NCBI GenBank assembly: GCA_937995825.1 | Contig: CALKJO010000009.1 | Coordinates: forward strand, 310,001-374,000 | Direction of reading: 5' to 3' | From: an uncultured Anaerolineae bacterium | GTDB taxonomy: Bacteria; Chloroflexota; Anaerolineae; Aggregatilineales; Phototrophicaceae | Length of the DNA: 64,000 bases | Part shown: piece by piece, positions 25,522 to 34,343 of the stretch | Numbering within the stretch: position 1 is the first letter of the stretch | Layout of the letters: the number at the start of each line of letters is the position of its first letter | Notes under the pieces: generated by a model | Databases searched by the model: none | What the model saw: the letters and a program-made list of their open reading frames with translations, nothing else | What the model was told of the DNA's origin: nothing | Program-made: the position numbers and the translations under genes

Positions 25522-26750
25522 AACTGGCTCCGGTTCAACGCGTCGCGATTTTCGCCGAAGCTTTCCTACCGAAAGTGGACGGCGTTTCAAAAACTGCCTA
25601 TCTGACGATGCGCTACCTGCGTCAGACGGGTCGCGATGTGATTGTCTTTGCGCCGGACATCGCGCCGCCTTTTGTCGATGATACGCCGGTCGTGGCGCTT
25701 CCGTCGCTAGGAGTGAGCGTCGCGCCAGAGACACGGCTGGCGCTGCCGCATCCAATGGTGGTGCAGCACCTCAACGACTTCAAGCCCGATTTGATCCATC
25801 TGTTCAGTCCGGCGCTGCTGTCTGTAAGCGGAATGCTGTACGGGCGGCAGAGTCATCTTCCGGTGATCGCCAACTATCAGACCGATGTGCCAGCCTATGC
25901 GCGCGCGTATGGCTATCATTTCATGGTCGATCTGTCGCGCAACTGGCTGCGCTATATCCACAACGGCTGCCACCTGACATTAGCACCCTCCAACTGGACG
26001 ATGCAGCAGCTGCAATCCTGGGGCTACCGCCGGCTGCGCCGCTGGGCGCGCGGCGTCGACACGCGGCGCTTCAGCCCGAGCCGCCGCAGCGATGCGATGC
26101 GCGCCCGTTTGCTGGCAGGACGCGATCCGGACTCGCTGCTGTGCATCTACGTCGGGCGGCTGGCGACTGAAAAACAGGTCAATCTGCTCCATGAGACCGC
26201 TAAAACACCCGGCATCGCGCTGACCATCATTGGGGATGGCGCGCTGCGGACAGAACTTGAAAAACAGTTTGCCGATACCGACACCCATTTCACCGGCTAT
26301 CTGTTTGGCGATGATCTGGCTGATGCCTATGCCAGTGCCGATGTCTTCATGTTCACCAGCCCGACAGAGACCTTCGGTCAGGTAGTGCAGGAGGCGATGG
26401 CATCCGGTCTGCCGACGGTCGTAATCGATCAGGGCGGAGTCACCGATTTAGTCAAACACGGCAAAACTGGGATGCTCTGTCCTGCAGACCCGACAGCATT
26501 CGCCCATGCCGCTGCCCTACTGCGTGACAAGCCGCACTTACGCCAGGAAATGTCCGCCGCAGCCCGCAGCGCCGCTGAAGCCGTCCCCTGGGAGGTGATC
26601 ATGGCGCAGTTGGAAACGCATTATGCCGAAGCCGTTCGGCTCAATGAGCGTTTTGAGCAGATCTACGCGCCGAACCCGATGCCGCCGCTGATGCAAGCGC
26701 TCTGGCAGCGCGGGCATGAGTTGATCGAAGGCATCACGCATGGCAGATAG
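25518..26750 (+). CDS. GT4-family glycosyltransferase
   Basis: A 410-residue retaining glycosyltransferase of the GT-B fold. The N-terminal half begins with the usual acceptor-site sequence Glu-Ala-Phe-Leu-Pro-Lys-Val-Asp-Gly-Val; the C-terminal half has the donor-site pattern Glu-Thr-Phe-Gly-Gln-Val-Val-Gln-Glu-Ala. The first region is typical of enzymes that transfer mannose or glucose to lipids (PimB/MgtA-like). I chose the GTG at 25518, which overlaps the PHP stop by four bases and starts just before the family N-terminus; an in-frame ATG at 25416 would overlap the PHP gene by more than 100 bases. The last 11 bases overlap mgsA. Acceptor unknown, lipid suspected. Confidence 0.85.
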   Translation: MKLAPVQRVAIFAEAFLPKVDGVSKTAYLTMRYLRQTGRDVIVFAPDIAPPFVDDTPVVALPSLGVSVAPETRLALPHPMVVQHLNDFKPDLIHLFSPALLSVSGMLYGRQSHLPVIANYQTDVPAYARAYGYHFMVDLSRNWLRYIHNGCHLTLAPSNWTMQQLQSWGYRRLRRWARGVDTRRFSPSRRSDAMRARLLAGRDPDSLLCIYVGRLATEKQVNLLHETAKTPGIALTIIGDGALRTELEKQFADTDTHFTGYLFGDDLADAYASADVFMFTSPTETFGQVVQEAMASGLPTVVIDQGGVTDLVKHGKTGMLCPADPTAFAHAAALLRDKPHLRQEMSAAARSAAEAVPWEVIMAQLETHYAEAVRLNERFEQIYAPNPMPPLMQALWQRGHELIEGITHGR

Positions 26751-27129
26751 CACGGTGGAGCGTAAAACCGTCGCGCTGATCGCGCACGACAACAAAAAGC
26801 CAACCATGATCGACTTTGGACTCAAGCACCGCGATGTGCTGAGTCGGTATGAACTGGTCGCGACCGGGACAACCGGCACGCTGCTGAGCGAGCAGGTCGG
26901 CTTGAACATACGGCGGGTGTTATCGGGTCCGCTGGGCGGAGATGCGCAGATCGCGGCGATGGCGGCGCAAGGCGAGATCGAGGCGGTCTTTTTCTTTATC
27001 GACCCACTGGACAAACATCCACATGATCCGGACATCAATACGCTGCTGCGCATCTGCAACGTGCATAATGTCCCGCTAGCGACCAACCCAGCGACCGCGG
27101 AATGTGTGCTGGTGGCGCTGGATCGGTGA
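26740..27129 (+). CDS. mgsA: Methylglyoxal synthase
   Basis: Converts dihydroxyacetone phosphate to methylglyoxal and phosphate, a bypass that relieves phosphate limitation in glycolysis. The 129-residue protein shows the full family set: Ala-His-Asp-Asn-Lys-Lys at 15-20, Ala-Thr-Gly-Thr-Thr-Gly at 41-46, Gly-Pro-Leu-Gly-Gly-Asp with catalytic Asp68, Asp-Pro-Leu and Pro-His-Asp-Pro-Asp, and the Ala-Thr-Asn end. It starts within the end of the glycosyltransferase gene (11-base overlap), so it is its operon partner. The stop directly abuts the convergent aminotransferase gene. Confidence 0.93.
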   Translation: MADSTVERKTVALIAHDNKKPTMIDFGLKHRDVLSRYELVATGTTGTLLSEQVGLNIRRVLSGPLGGDAQIAAMAAQGEIEAVFFFIDPLDKHPHDPDINTLLRICNVHNVPLATNPATAECVLVALDR

Positions 27130-28230
27130 TCACCTGAACGCCGCGCGGAGCGCGTCCGCGACTTGTGCCTGTGCCTCCGCGCTGATATGCGGCGACATCG
27201 GCAGGCTCAAGACTTCTTCAGCAGCGCGCTCCGCTTCTGGAAAATGCGCGCCCCGCCCGCTGTAAATCGGCAGCTTGTGCAGCGGAACCGGATAGTAAAC
27301 CATTGTGCCGATCCCAGCTTCAGCAAGCTGGCGCTGCACAGTGTCGCGCCGCCCATCCGCGATCCGAACCGTGTACTGATGGTAAACATGGTGCGCGTAA
27401 TCCGCTTCGAATGGCAGAGTCAGTCCATCGATGCCAGTGAGCAGGTTGCGGTAGCGGTCGGCGGCGGCGCGCCGTCCATCGCAGAAGGCGTCGAGATAAG
27501 GCAGTTTGACACGCAGCAGCGCCGCCTGCAGCGCGTCAAGACGGGAATTATAGCCGATGATCTCGTTGTAATATTTTTTGCGCGCGCCGTGGGCACGGAG
27601 CATTTTCGCCATCTCGGCAACCTCATCGCGGTCGGTCACGATCATGCCGGCATCACCGAACGCACCCAGGTTCTTGGATGGGAAAAAGGACAATGCCCCG
27701 GCATCGCCCATCGTGCCGAGCTTGCGCCCGCGATAACGCCCACCAAACGCCTGCGCCACATCCTCCAGCACGCACAGACGATGGCGCGCCGCGATCTCCA
27801 GCAGAGCATCCATGTCAGCAGCGTGTCCGTAGAGATGCACCGGGATGATCGCCCGCGTGCGCGGCGTGATCGCCGCTTCAACCTGCGCGGGATCGAGATT
27901 GAACGTGCGCGGATCGATGTCCGCAAAGACCGATGTCGCCCCAAGCGCCTCCGCCGACTCGGAAGTGGCGATGAAGCTGAACGGCGTGGTAATCACCTCA
28001 TCGCCCGGCTGCACGCCGAGCGCTCGCAGCGCGATCAGCAGCGCATCCGTCCCACTGTTGACCCCAACCGCATATTTCACACCGAGATAAGCGGCGATCT
28101 CCGCCTCAAACGCCGTCACCTCCGCGCCCATGATGAACTGACCGGAGCGCATCACCCGCTCAAAAGCGGCATTCAGATTTTCCCACAGCAGATCGATCTC
28201 CGGCGCGAGGTCGAGAATCGGGATGTTCAT
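27130..28230 (-). CDS. wbpE: Sugar-nucleotide aminotransferase, DegT/DnrJ/EryC1 family (WbpE-like)
   Basis: A 366-residue PLP enzyme of the DegT family with the Schiff-base lysine Lys186 in Ser-Phe-Phe-Pro-Ser-Lys-Asn-Leu-Gly. Together with its neighbours it matches WbpE/WlbC, which aminates C3 of UDP-2-acetamido-2-deoxy-3-keto-glucuronic acid using glutamate. It is the third gene of a minus-strand operon with the dehydrogenase and acetyltransferase and overlaps the latter by four bases. The specific substrate rests on the gene set, since many DegT enzymes are alike. It abuts the convergent mgsA with no gap. Confidence 0.85.
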   Translation of the reverse strand: MNIPILDLAPEIDLLWENLNAAFERVMRSGQFIMGAEVTAFEAEIAAYLGVKYAVGVNSGTDALLIALRALGVQPGDEVITTPFSFIATSESAEALGATSVFADIDPRTFNLDPAQVEAAITPRTRAIIPVHLYGHAADMDALLEIAARHRLCVLEDVAQAFGGRYRGRKLGTMGDAGALSFFPSKNLGAFGDAGMIVTDRDEVAEMAKMLRAHGARKKYYNEIIGYNSRLDALQAALLRVKLPYLDAFCDGRRAAADRYRNLLTGIDGLTLPFEADYAHHVYHQYTVRIADGRRDTVQRQLAEAGIGTMVYYPVPLHKLPIYSGRGAHFPEAERAAEEVLSLPMSPHISAEAQAQVADALRAAFR

Positions 28231-28811
28231 GGCTGCTCCACCCGCTTAACCTGTTCATCATTCAGTTCATATGCTCGTCCACACGCGGCGCAGACGGCGC
28301 GTTCCCCTTCAAAGTGCAGCGTTTCGCCGCATTCGCAGACCCAGCCGATGCGCCGCGCCGGAACCCCCGCCATCAGCGCATATGCCGGCACGTCCTTCGT
28401 CACGACTGCGCCAGCGGCGATGAACGCCCATTGATGGATCGTCACGCCGCAGACAATCGTCGCATTCGCGCCGATGCTTGCGCCGTGCTTCACCCGCGTG
28501 ATCTGATAATCGGCGCTGGTGTTGCGCGGAAACGCGGAACGCGGCGTTTTCACGTTGGTGAAGACCATGCTGGGTCCGCAAAAGACGTAATCCTCCAAGA
28601 TGACGCCTTCGTAAATCGAGACGTTGTTCTGAATCTTCACCCCATCCCCGATAACGACACCGTTGGCAACAAAGACATTCTGCCCAAGTGAGCAGTTCTT
28701 CCCGATCACCGCGCCGGGCATGATGTGGCAAAAGTGCCAGATGCGCGTCCCCGCGCCGATCTGCGCGCCCTCATCGATGTAAGCCGACTCGTGAGCTGAA
28801 TAATCGTTCAT
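28227..28811 (-). CDS. wbpD: Sugar-nucleotide N-acetyltransferase, left-handed beta-helix (WbpD-like)
   Basis: A 194-residue hexapeptide-repeat acetyltransferase. The start with [16 protein letters not shown] matches WbpD/WlbB, which acetylates the 3-amino group of UDP-GlcNAc(3NH2)A with acetyl-CoA. Left-handed beta-helix turns run through about residue 150. The last 40 residues carry two Cys pairs (Cys-Glu-Cys-Gly and Cys-Ala-Ala-Cys-Gly) that look like a zinc ribbon, a tail also known in relatives. It overlaps both neighbours by four bases, so the three genes are translated together. Confidence 0.87.
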   Translation of the reverse strand: MNDYSAHESAYIDEGAQIGAGTRIWHFCHIMPGAVIGKNCSLGQNVFVANGVVIGDGVKIQNNVSIYEGVILEDYVFCGPSMVFTNVKTPRSAFPRNTSADYQITRVKHGASIGANATIVCGVTIHQWAFIAAGAVVTKDVPAYALMAGVPARRIGWVCECGETLHFEGERAVCAACGRAYELNDEQVKRVEQP

Positions 28812-29758
28812 CCGCCGCCTTTCAGGATCGGGTGAAGCCCATCGGGATTGACAGCAGCCTCCGCATGGCGAATCTGATACACCAATTCCAAAGAGGGGCG
28901 CGCCGTCTCGATGCCGAAGCCCTTTCCAGCGAGAACCTGCTCATACACTCTCGTATGGAGATCGCCAAAGCCTTCGGAAAACTCGACTTCCTGACCGTCA
29001 ATCGTCAGCGAACGGAAGGCATAGCCGCCGTTGACGCGCACTGCCTCCGGCAGATCGCGCTCATCCACCGACAAAAACCAGCGCACGCGCGCGCGCGCCA
29101 GATCGACCACACCCGCCATCTTATCTCGCTGCGACAGATGCACTTCGCTGCGCTCAACTTCGCCGAACAGCCACAAGAGCAGGTCGAAAAAGTGGATGCC
29201 GATGTTCATCGCCAGCCCACCGGACTTCTCCTCATCGCCCTTCCATGAAATGTGATACCAGCGCCCCCGCCGCGTGATGTAGGTCAGCACCACGTCGGCG
29301 CGTTCACGGGCTGGCTCAGCCTCCAGCTTCGCCTTAAGCGCCATCAGCGCCGGATGCAGCCGAAGCTGCAGGACTGTATTCACCCGCTTGCCCGTTTTCG
29401 CCTCCAATTCCTGCAGCGATTGCAAATTCCAGGCGTTGATCACAAGGGGTTTTTCGCAGATCGCGTGCGCGTTGGCGTGCAGGGCAAGGCGGATATGCGA
29501 GTCGTGCAGATAATTGGGCGAACACACGCTGACGTATTCGACCGCCTGCTCAGGTTGAGTGATGCGCAGCTTCTCAAGGAAGCGCTCGAAGCGCTCATAA
29601 GACACAAAAAAATGCGCGTCGGGAAAATAGCTGTCGAGAATCCCGACCGAGTCGTTAGGGTCGAGCGCGGCGATCAGCGTGTTGCCAGTGTCCCGAATAG
29701 CTTTGAGATGGCGCGGCGCGACGAAGCCGCCGACGCCAATCAGCGCAAAATGACTCAC
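28808..29758 (-). CDS. wbpB: UDP-N-acetylglucosaminuronate 3-dehydrogenase (WbpB-like Gfo/Idh/MocA)
   Basis: A 316-residue NAD-dependent oxidoreductase. The N-terminus, [14 protein letters not shown], is characteristic of WbpB/WlbA, and the Cys-Glu-Lys-Pro motif of the Gfo/Idh/MocA family is near residue 98. It would oxidise C3 of UDP-GlcNAcA, the step before WbpE and WbpD. The product, UDP-GlcNAc(3NAc)A, is a surface-polysaccharide or N-glycan precursor. The UDP-GlcNAc 6-dehydrogenase needed first is not in the window. It begins at a GTG with GGAAGG upstream and is the first gene of the operon. Confidence 0.86.
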   Translation of the reverse strand: MSHFALIGVGGFVAPRHLKAIRDTGNTLIAALDPNDSVGILDSYFPDAHFFVSYERFERFLEKLRITQPEQAVEYVSVCSPNYLHDSHIRLALHANAHAICEKPLVINAWNLQSLQELEAKTGKRVNTVLQLRLHPALMALKAKLEAEPARERADVVLTYITRRGRWYHISWKGDEEKSGGLAMNIGIHFFDLLLWLFGEVERSEVHLSQRDKMAGVVDLARARVRWFLSVDERDLPEAVRVNGGYAFRSLTIDGQEVEFSEGFGDLHTRVYEQVLAGKGFGIETARPSLELVYQIRHAEAAVNPDGLHPILKGGG

Positions 29759-29792
29759 AGTGAACCTTCCCGTCTACACCCATTGTTTTTAA

Positions 29793-29963
29793 TCATTCTA
29801 AAATGTATATGCGGCGAAAATGCATTGTGATGAGTATTTTGCTGGCAGGCATACCTCGGAAGTGCGTATCACCAGGCTTTGACTCGACTGTGATCGCGCC
29901 GTGATGCTGGTTGATGATGCGGTAGGCAATATCCAGACCCAAGCCAGTGCCTTTGCCTCTGCG
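29793..29963 (-). pseudogene. Relic of a sensor-kinase C-terminus
   Basis: Directly after the membrane-protein stop, a minus-strand frame without a start encodes the G2 box and end of a histidine-kinase ATPase domain: [13 protein letters not shown], then Asn-Gln-His-His-Gly-Ala-Ile and Ser-Lys-Pro-Gly-Asp-Thr. This matches the tail of soluble kinases of the cyclic-nucleotide/CBS-linked type. It then runs on through a non-family tail to a TGA at 29793-29795. About 35 codons are recognisable; the rest of the kinase is gone, so this is a deletion scar, with the membrane-protein gene now joined to it. Confidence 0.65.
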
Positions 29964-29964
29964 A

Positions 29965-30936
29965 TCAGCCCTTGCGCTGCCCCTGCCAGACAGCCAAAAT
30001 CAGCACGCCGTCCGCCAGCGCCGCCTGAATCAGCGAAAACAACATCAACGCCAATCCCATGAACACGCCATACGGGATGGTTGCCCAGATTTCACCATAC
30101 CGCCCAAGATACAGAAATGACAAGCCCCAATCGCCGACCGCGCCGTTGATGGCGACCGCTGCCCAACCGCCGCCATCGCCCACTCCGACGAGCCGCCCTT
30201 CCATATACGTGCGCGCCAGCACCCCCAGCCCGATGATCAGCCCCAGCCGCACCAGAATGTAGAGCGCCTGCGCGAGCGTATTCAGCGTTCGTCCTGGAAA
30301 AGTCGCCGCGATCAGCAGCCCGAACGCCGCGTCGAAGCCGATCGCGGTCAGCGGCAGCAGCACGACTGCCGTCATCAGAAACGAAAGCAGCATGACCGCG
30401 ACCGCCAGCGAGATTGACGGCGTAATGCCATTGATCAGCAGATCGAGGTAGCGCCCCTGGAAGGCGGTCAAGTCCCACAGCATCGCCGCGATCAGGACCA
30501 TGCGCATGAACAGCAGCAGTCCGATGGCAGATCGCAGGCGGTAAAAGACCGATGCCCAGCGCGCGCGCATCGCCAGCTCCGCGCCGTTGGGCGTGGCGCG
30601 CAGATTGTCCCAATTCTGACGGCGAATCTCCTCACCAACTGTCCCCGCTGTCTGTGTGAGCGCTGCAACGCTCAAGATCGCTTGAATCGCCAGTAGCGGA
30701 ATATAAACCAAATTGTTCAGCGCGTCGGTCGGGTTCTGTCCGGCGGGCTGGCTGCCAAAATTCGTTGCCACCATGACTCCGATCAGCCCCAATACGCCCA
30801 GGACAACCACGTTGATCAGCGCGCGCAGCAGCCGCGTGCCGCGCGAAGCGGGCGGGCGTCTGCCCATTTCGTAGCGCAGCACTGGGTGATCGCGCCTTGC
30901 CCATGCAGGAAGTTGTCCAATTACACGTTGCAACAT
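29965..30936 (-). CDS. Polytopic membrane protein, ABC-2 permease-like
   Basis: A 323-residue integral membrane protein with about six hydrophobic helices, near residues 34-60, 75-100, 140-165, 175-205, 215-240 and 285-315. A cytoplasmic basic stretch with Asn-Leu-Arg-Ala-Thr-Pro after the second helix resembles the coupling segment of ABC-2 type permeases, but I see no firm family signature and no ATPase nearby. ATG 30936 overlaps the AddA stop by three bases, so it is the last gene of the regulator-AddBA operon. The function is unknown. Confidence 0.6.
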   Translation of the reverse strand: MLQRVIGQLPAWARRDHPVLRYEMGRRPPASRGTRLLRALINVVVLGVLGLIGVMVATNFGSQPAGQNPTDALNNLVYIPLLAIQAILSVAALTQTAGTVGEEIRRQNWDNLRATPNGAELAMRARWASVFYRLRSAIGLLLFMRMVLIAAMLWDLTAFQGRYLDLLINGITPSISLAVAVMLLSFLMTAVVLLPLTAIGFDAAFGLLIAATFPGRTLNTLAQALYILVRLGLIIGLGVLARTYMEGRLVGVGDGGGWAAVAINGAVGDWGLSFLYLGRYGEIWATIPYGVFMGLALMLFSLIQAALADGVLILAVWQGQRKG

Positions 30937-33900
30937 CACGAATCATCCTTGATCAGATCGCCGATGCAGGGTTCGAGCCGTGCGAGAGCGTCCTGCCATT
31001 CGTGCGTTTCGACTTTCACCGTGTCCATGCCTCGGATGTAATGAATATAGACCTCCGGGATGAGATTGGTCAAATGCACTTCGTTCAAGACCTGCATCGC
31101 TGCCGCTGCATAGACGCCCACTTGCAGCCAGTAGCGCTGCGCATGATGCCGCGTGGAATGAGGATAATGCCTCAGATCGGCGGTCTTGTAATCGACCACC
31201 TGCCAGCGCCCCTCGACCGTCTGAAACAGCACATCGATCACGCCGTGAATTTCGCGCTTCTCCGTGCGATAGATGAATGGAAGCTCACGAAAGATCGGAT
31301 TTCCCAGGCTCATCGCCCGACGGATGCGCTGCTGAACATCCGCGCTCAGTGCTTGTTCGAATAAGCTGAGCGCCTCCAGCAGCGCCCGCTCACGGGCGCT
31401 GGCTTCAACGATGCCCAGTTCCCAGGCGTGTGCTTCGAGCGCCCGCCGCACTTCAAGGCTGCTCAGATTCGGTGTCCACCAGCGCAGAGCGCGATGCACC
31501 AGCTCTCCGATGATCCGTTTCGTGACCCACCGTCCAGTATCCTGAATCGGCTCGACGCCGACCGGCGCGGCGCGCAGCACCTCATTACGCCAGCGTTGGC
31601 GATAAAAGCGGCGCTGTTCCTCGCTCTCGGCGTTGAGCGCGCAGCCCAGATCGGCGATCTGCGACGCCGACAGCGTGCGGACAAACGTCGTCATGGGCGC
31701 GGACACCGGCGCGATCAGCGGCGGCGGCTCCCCAGCGCCATCCATTAAGAGCGATGATGTCTCAGCGTCGATAGGATGGGCAAGAGCGGCTGGATCAGCG
31801 GATGCATCATATCTTTCATCGGTTTCAGGCTCGCCGAAGGCATCGATCCACCAAGCCAGCGCGCCGCCGTAAGTGATTGCGCCATCCTGCCTCTGCGCCG
31901 CCAGCCCACTGATCAGCAGGACATCGGCAGCCCGCGTCGCCGCCACATAGAACAAGCGGCGCGACTCCGCTTCCTCACGGTCAGCATCGTGGCGCTGCGC
32001 AAGCCGCAGTGACGGCGGCGCGATCACCTTGTCCTGCTCCGGATCGTAAACACGGCAGGCAGGCGGCTCAGGATGGATCAGGGACGAGTCGCCGCGATCC
32101 GACTTTCCGCCCTGATCCGCCAGCACGACGACCGGGAACTCTAAGCCCTTACTCGCATGGATGGTCATCAGTCGGATCGCCCCCTCCGCGTCGAGCGCCG
32201 CTTCCCCCTCGCGGACTTCGAGTGCGCTCAGATCAGCGAGATGGCGGCTGAACGCGCCAAGCGTCACATGCCCGCTTTCCCAAGCGCGATGCAGCAGCTT
32301 TTCGACGTTCGCGCGCCGCCGCGCCCCATCTGGCAGCGCCGTCAGCGTCGCCAGATAACCCGTGCGCGCCAGCGCCTCCGTCATCAGTTCGTAAATCGTG
32401 ACGCGCCCGGCGCGCTCGCGCAGAGTCCGCAGTGTTTCAGCCGCGAAACGCATGTCCGGTGACGTGTCCTGAAGGAGCGCGCTCCACATCGTGAGTCCTG
32501 AATGACTCGCCAGCCTCAGCAGATGGTCATCGGTCAGGTTGAACAGCGGTGATTTCAACGCCGAAGCCAGTGCCAGCGAGTCGCCCGGCGCATACAGCGC
32601 GCGCAGCAGATTCAGCACATCCCAGACTTCCTGGCGGTCGAAGTAGCCGCGCCCCGCCAGCGTGACGAACGGCAGACCAGCGTCTTTCAGCGCCGCCTCA
32701 TACGCGGTGACATGCGTCATGGTGCGCAGCAGAATAGCCATATCCCCAGCGGTGACAGGGCGATAAGCTCTCAGCGCCTTGTCATAGATCGGGCGCGCCG
32801 ACTTGACCTGAGCCATGATCCACGCGGCGATCTGCCGCCCTTCACGGTAGCGCAGCGCAGCAGCGCGCTCATCCTCAGCCTGTCCGCGAGCCGGATAGAC
32901 GCCAACCCGCAGCGCGACCGACGGCAGATGAGATTCATACCGGCGCTGCGCGCTCATCGGTTCGCCGAATTCGACCTGATAAAGCGCTTCTTCGTCTTCG
33001 CGCACCAAGACTTTGGAAAACAACGTGTTGAAGCGGCTGATCAGATCGCTGTGCGTCCGGTACGAATGCGACAGCATGATCACCGCGCCGCCCGCCGCCT
33101 CAATCGCCCGCTGCGCTGTCTCGAATACGGTCACATCTGCGCCGCGAAAGGCGTAGATGCTCTGCTTAGGATCGCCGACCAGAAACAATCCGCCCGGTCG
33201 GGCGAGCGCCGCGATGATCTCCCACTGCGCGCGGTTCGTATCCTGAAATTCATCGACCAGCAGATGCGCAAATTCCGCCCGCCAGCGCGCGCGCACATCC
33301 TCATCGCGCAGCAGATGGCGCGCCAGGCGTTCGAGGTCGTCGAAGTCGAGCGCGCTTCGGTCACGTTTTGCCGACGCATAAACCTCCCGCGCGCGATCCA
33401 GCGCCCGCTTCCACAGCGGCAGCAGATCGGCGGCGCGCTGATCGCCGGGTGTGTTCGGCGGCATCCCGACGCGCTCCAGCAGCGCCTTAATGTCCTCACG
33501 GATGAACCTGAGGATCGCTTTTGCATCGTCCAGTGCGTCTCGACCGCCCCATGCAGTCGCGCTGCCCACATTGAGCCTGATATCGATCTCGCTCAACCGT
33601 GCGCACGCCTCCGCCAGCGTTGGCGCATTGAACGCCGCGCGCAGTTGATCCCGCGCTTCCAGCCAGATCGCCCCCAATTTGTCTGTTTCGGGGGCAGAGT
33701 CTGCCCCTTTAAACGCTTCAACCGCCTTTGAGCCTTTCAGCCGGTTGAGTTCGCGCCCTGCCACTCGCTCCCACAGTTGCTCCCATAAAACGCGGGGATC
33801 GCCGTCTAGGTTGAGCGGCTCGCCCGCCATGCCATCGATCAGGGCTGATCGCAGCGCGAGCGAGCCGTATTCATCAAACAGCGCCAGCGCCGGATCGTTT

Positions 33901-34343
33901 TCAGCGGCAAGCTGCTTCAGCGTTAGATCGAGTGCCTCCTTGCGCAGGAGCCGCGCGTCGCTCTCCTCCAGCACAATAAAATCGGGATCGACGCGCGCCT
34001 CTGCGGCGTTGGCGCGCAGCAGCGCCGTGCAAAGCGCGTGAATGGTCATGATGCGGGCGCTGTGGAGCACGCCGATCCGCTCCGACCAACGCGCGCGCTC
34101 CACGTCGTCCGCCGCCGCAGCCCACTTTTCATCGAGCCGCAGCCGGACGCGCTCGCGCATTTCCCGCGCCGCCTTGTTGGTGAACGTGATCGCCACGATC
34201 TCGCTGACGGCGTGCGTCTCTAAAAGCGCAGCATAACGCTCCACCAGCACATGTGTCTTACCTGAACCTGCCCCCGCAACCACGATCACATCGCGATCAT
34301 GCGTGTAAATGGCGCGGCTCTGCGCGTCACTCGCCAATGTCAT
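30936..34343 (-). CDS. addA: AddA-like UvrD/REP helicase with C-terminal nuclease
   Basis: A 1135-residue superfamily 1A helicase-nuclease that acts with AddB on double-strand DNA ends in recombination repair. Walker A is Ala-Gly-Ala-Gly-Ser-Gly-Lys-Thr at residues 23-30 and the DExx motif reads Asp-Glu-Phe-Gln-Asp-Thr. Further SF1 motifs include Leu-Ser-His-Ser-Tyr-Arg-Thr and Ser-Lys-Gly-Leu-Glu-Phe-Pro. A PD-(D/E)XK nuclease lies near residues 1020-1070, with Gly-Val-Ile-Asp and Val-Val-Asp-Tyr-Lys-Thr. I chose ATG 34343, which gives Met-Thr-Leu-Ala-Ser and overlaps addB by 17 bases; a frame extended to 34448 adds an unlikely N-terminus. The operon order is addB-addA. Confidence 0.9.
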   Translation of the reverse strand: MTLASDAQSRAIYTHDRDVIVVAGAGSGKTHVLVERYAALLETHAVSEIVAITFTNKAAREMRERVRLRLDEKWAAAADDVERARWSERIGVLHSARIMTIHALCTALLRANAAEARVDPDFIVLEESDARLLRKEALDLTLKQLAAENDPALALFDEYGSLALRSALIDGMAGEPLNLDGDPRVLWEQLWERVAGRELNRLKGSKAVEAFKGADSAPETDKLGAIWLEARDQLRAAFNAPTLAEACARLSEIDIRLNVGSATAWGGRDALDDAKAILRFIREDIKALLERVGMPPNTPGDQRAADLLPLWKRALDRAREVYASAKRDRSALDFDDLERLARHLLRDEDVRARWRAEFAHLLVDEFQDTNRAQWEIIAALARPGGLFLVGDPKQSIYAFRGADVTVFETAQRAIEAAGGAVIMLSHSYRTHSDLISRFNTLFSKVLVREDEEALYQVEFGEPMSAQRRYESHLPSVALRVGVYPARGQAEDERAAALRYREGRQIAAWIMAQVKSARPIYDKALRAYRPVTAGDMAILLRTMTHVTAYEAALKDAGLPFVTLAGRGYFDRQEVWDVLNLLRALYAPGDSLALASALKSPLFNLTDDHLLRLASHSGLTMWSALLQDTSPDMRFAAETLRTLRERAGRVTIYELMTEALARTGYLATLTALPDGARRRANVEKLLHRAWESGHVTLGAFSRHLADLSALEVREGEAALDAEGAIRLMTIHASKGLEFPVVVLADQGGKSDRGDSSLIHPEPPACRVYDPEQDKVIAPPSLRLAQRHDADREEAESRRLFYVAATRAADVLLISGLAAQRQDGAITYGGALAWWIDAFGEPETDERYDASADPAALAHPIDAETSSLLMDGAGEPPPLIAPVSAPMTTFVRTLSASQIADLGCALNAESEEQRRFYRQRWRNEVLRAAPVGVEPIQDTGRWVTKRIIGELVHRALRWWTPNLSSLEVRRALEAHAWELGIVEASARERALLEALSLFEQALSADVQQRIRRAMSLGNPIFRELPFIYRTEKREIHGVIDVLFQTVEGRWQVVDYKTADLRHYPHSTRHHAQRYWLQVGVYAAAAMQVLNEVHLTNLIPEVYIHYIRGMDTVKVETHEWQDALARLEPCIGDLIKDDS

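Noticed and set aside
28227-28350. Zinc-ribbon-like tail on the WbpD-like acetyltransferase as a novelty
   Set aside because: Similar Cys-pair tails occur on other acetyltransferases of this group, so it is not unusual.
27163-28434. A 423-codon plus-strand open frame
   Set aside because: It is antisense to wbpE and wbpD; its translation is rich in Arg and His as shadow frames usually are.
30966-30980. A GGTTCGAGCC segment like a tRNA T-arm
   Set aside because: It lies inside addA and no acceptor stem or anticodon arm surrounds it. I found no tRNA gene in the window.
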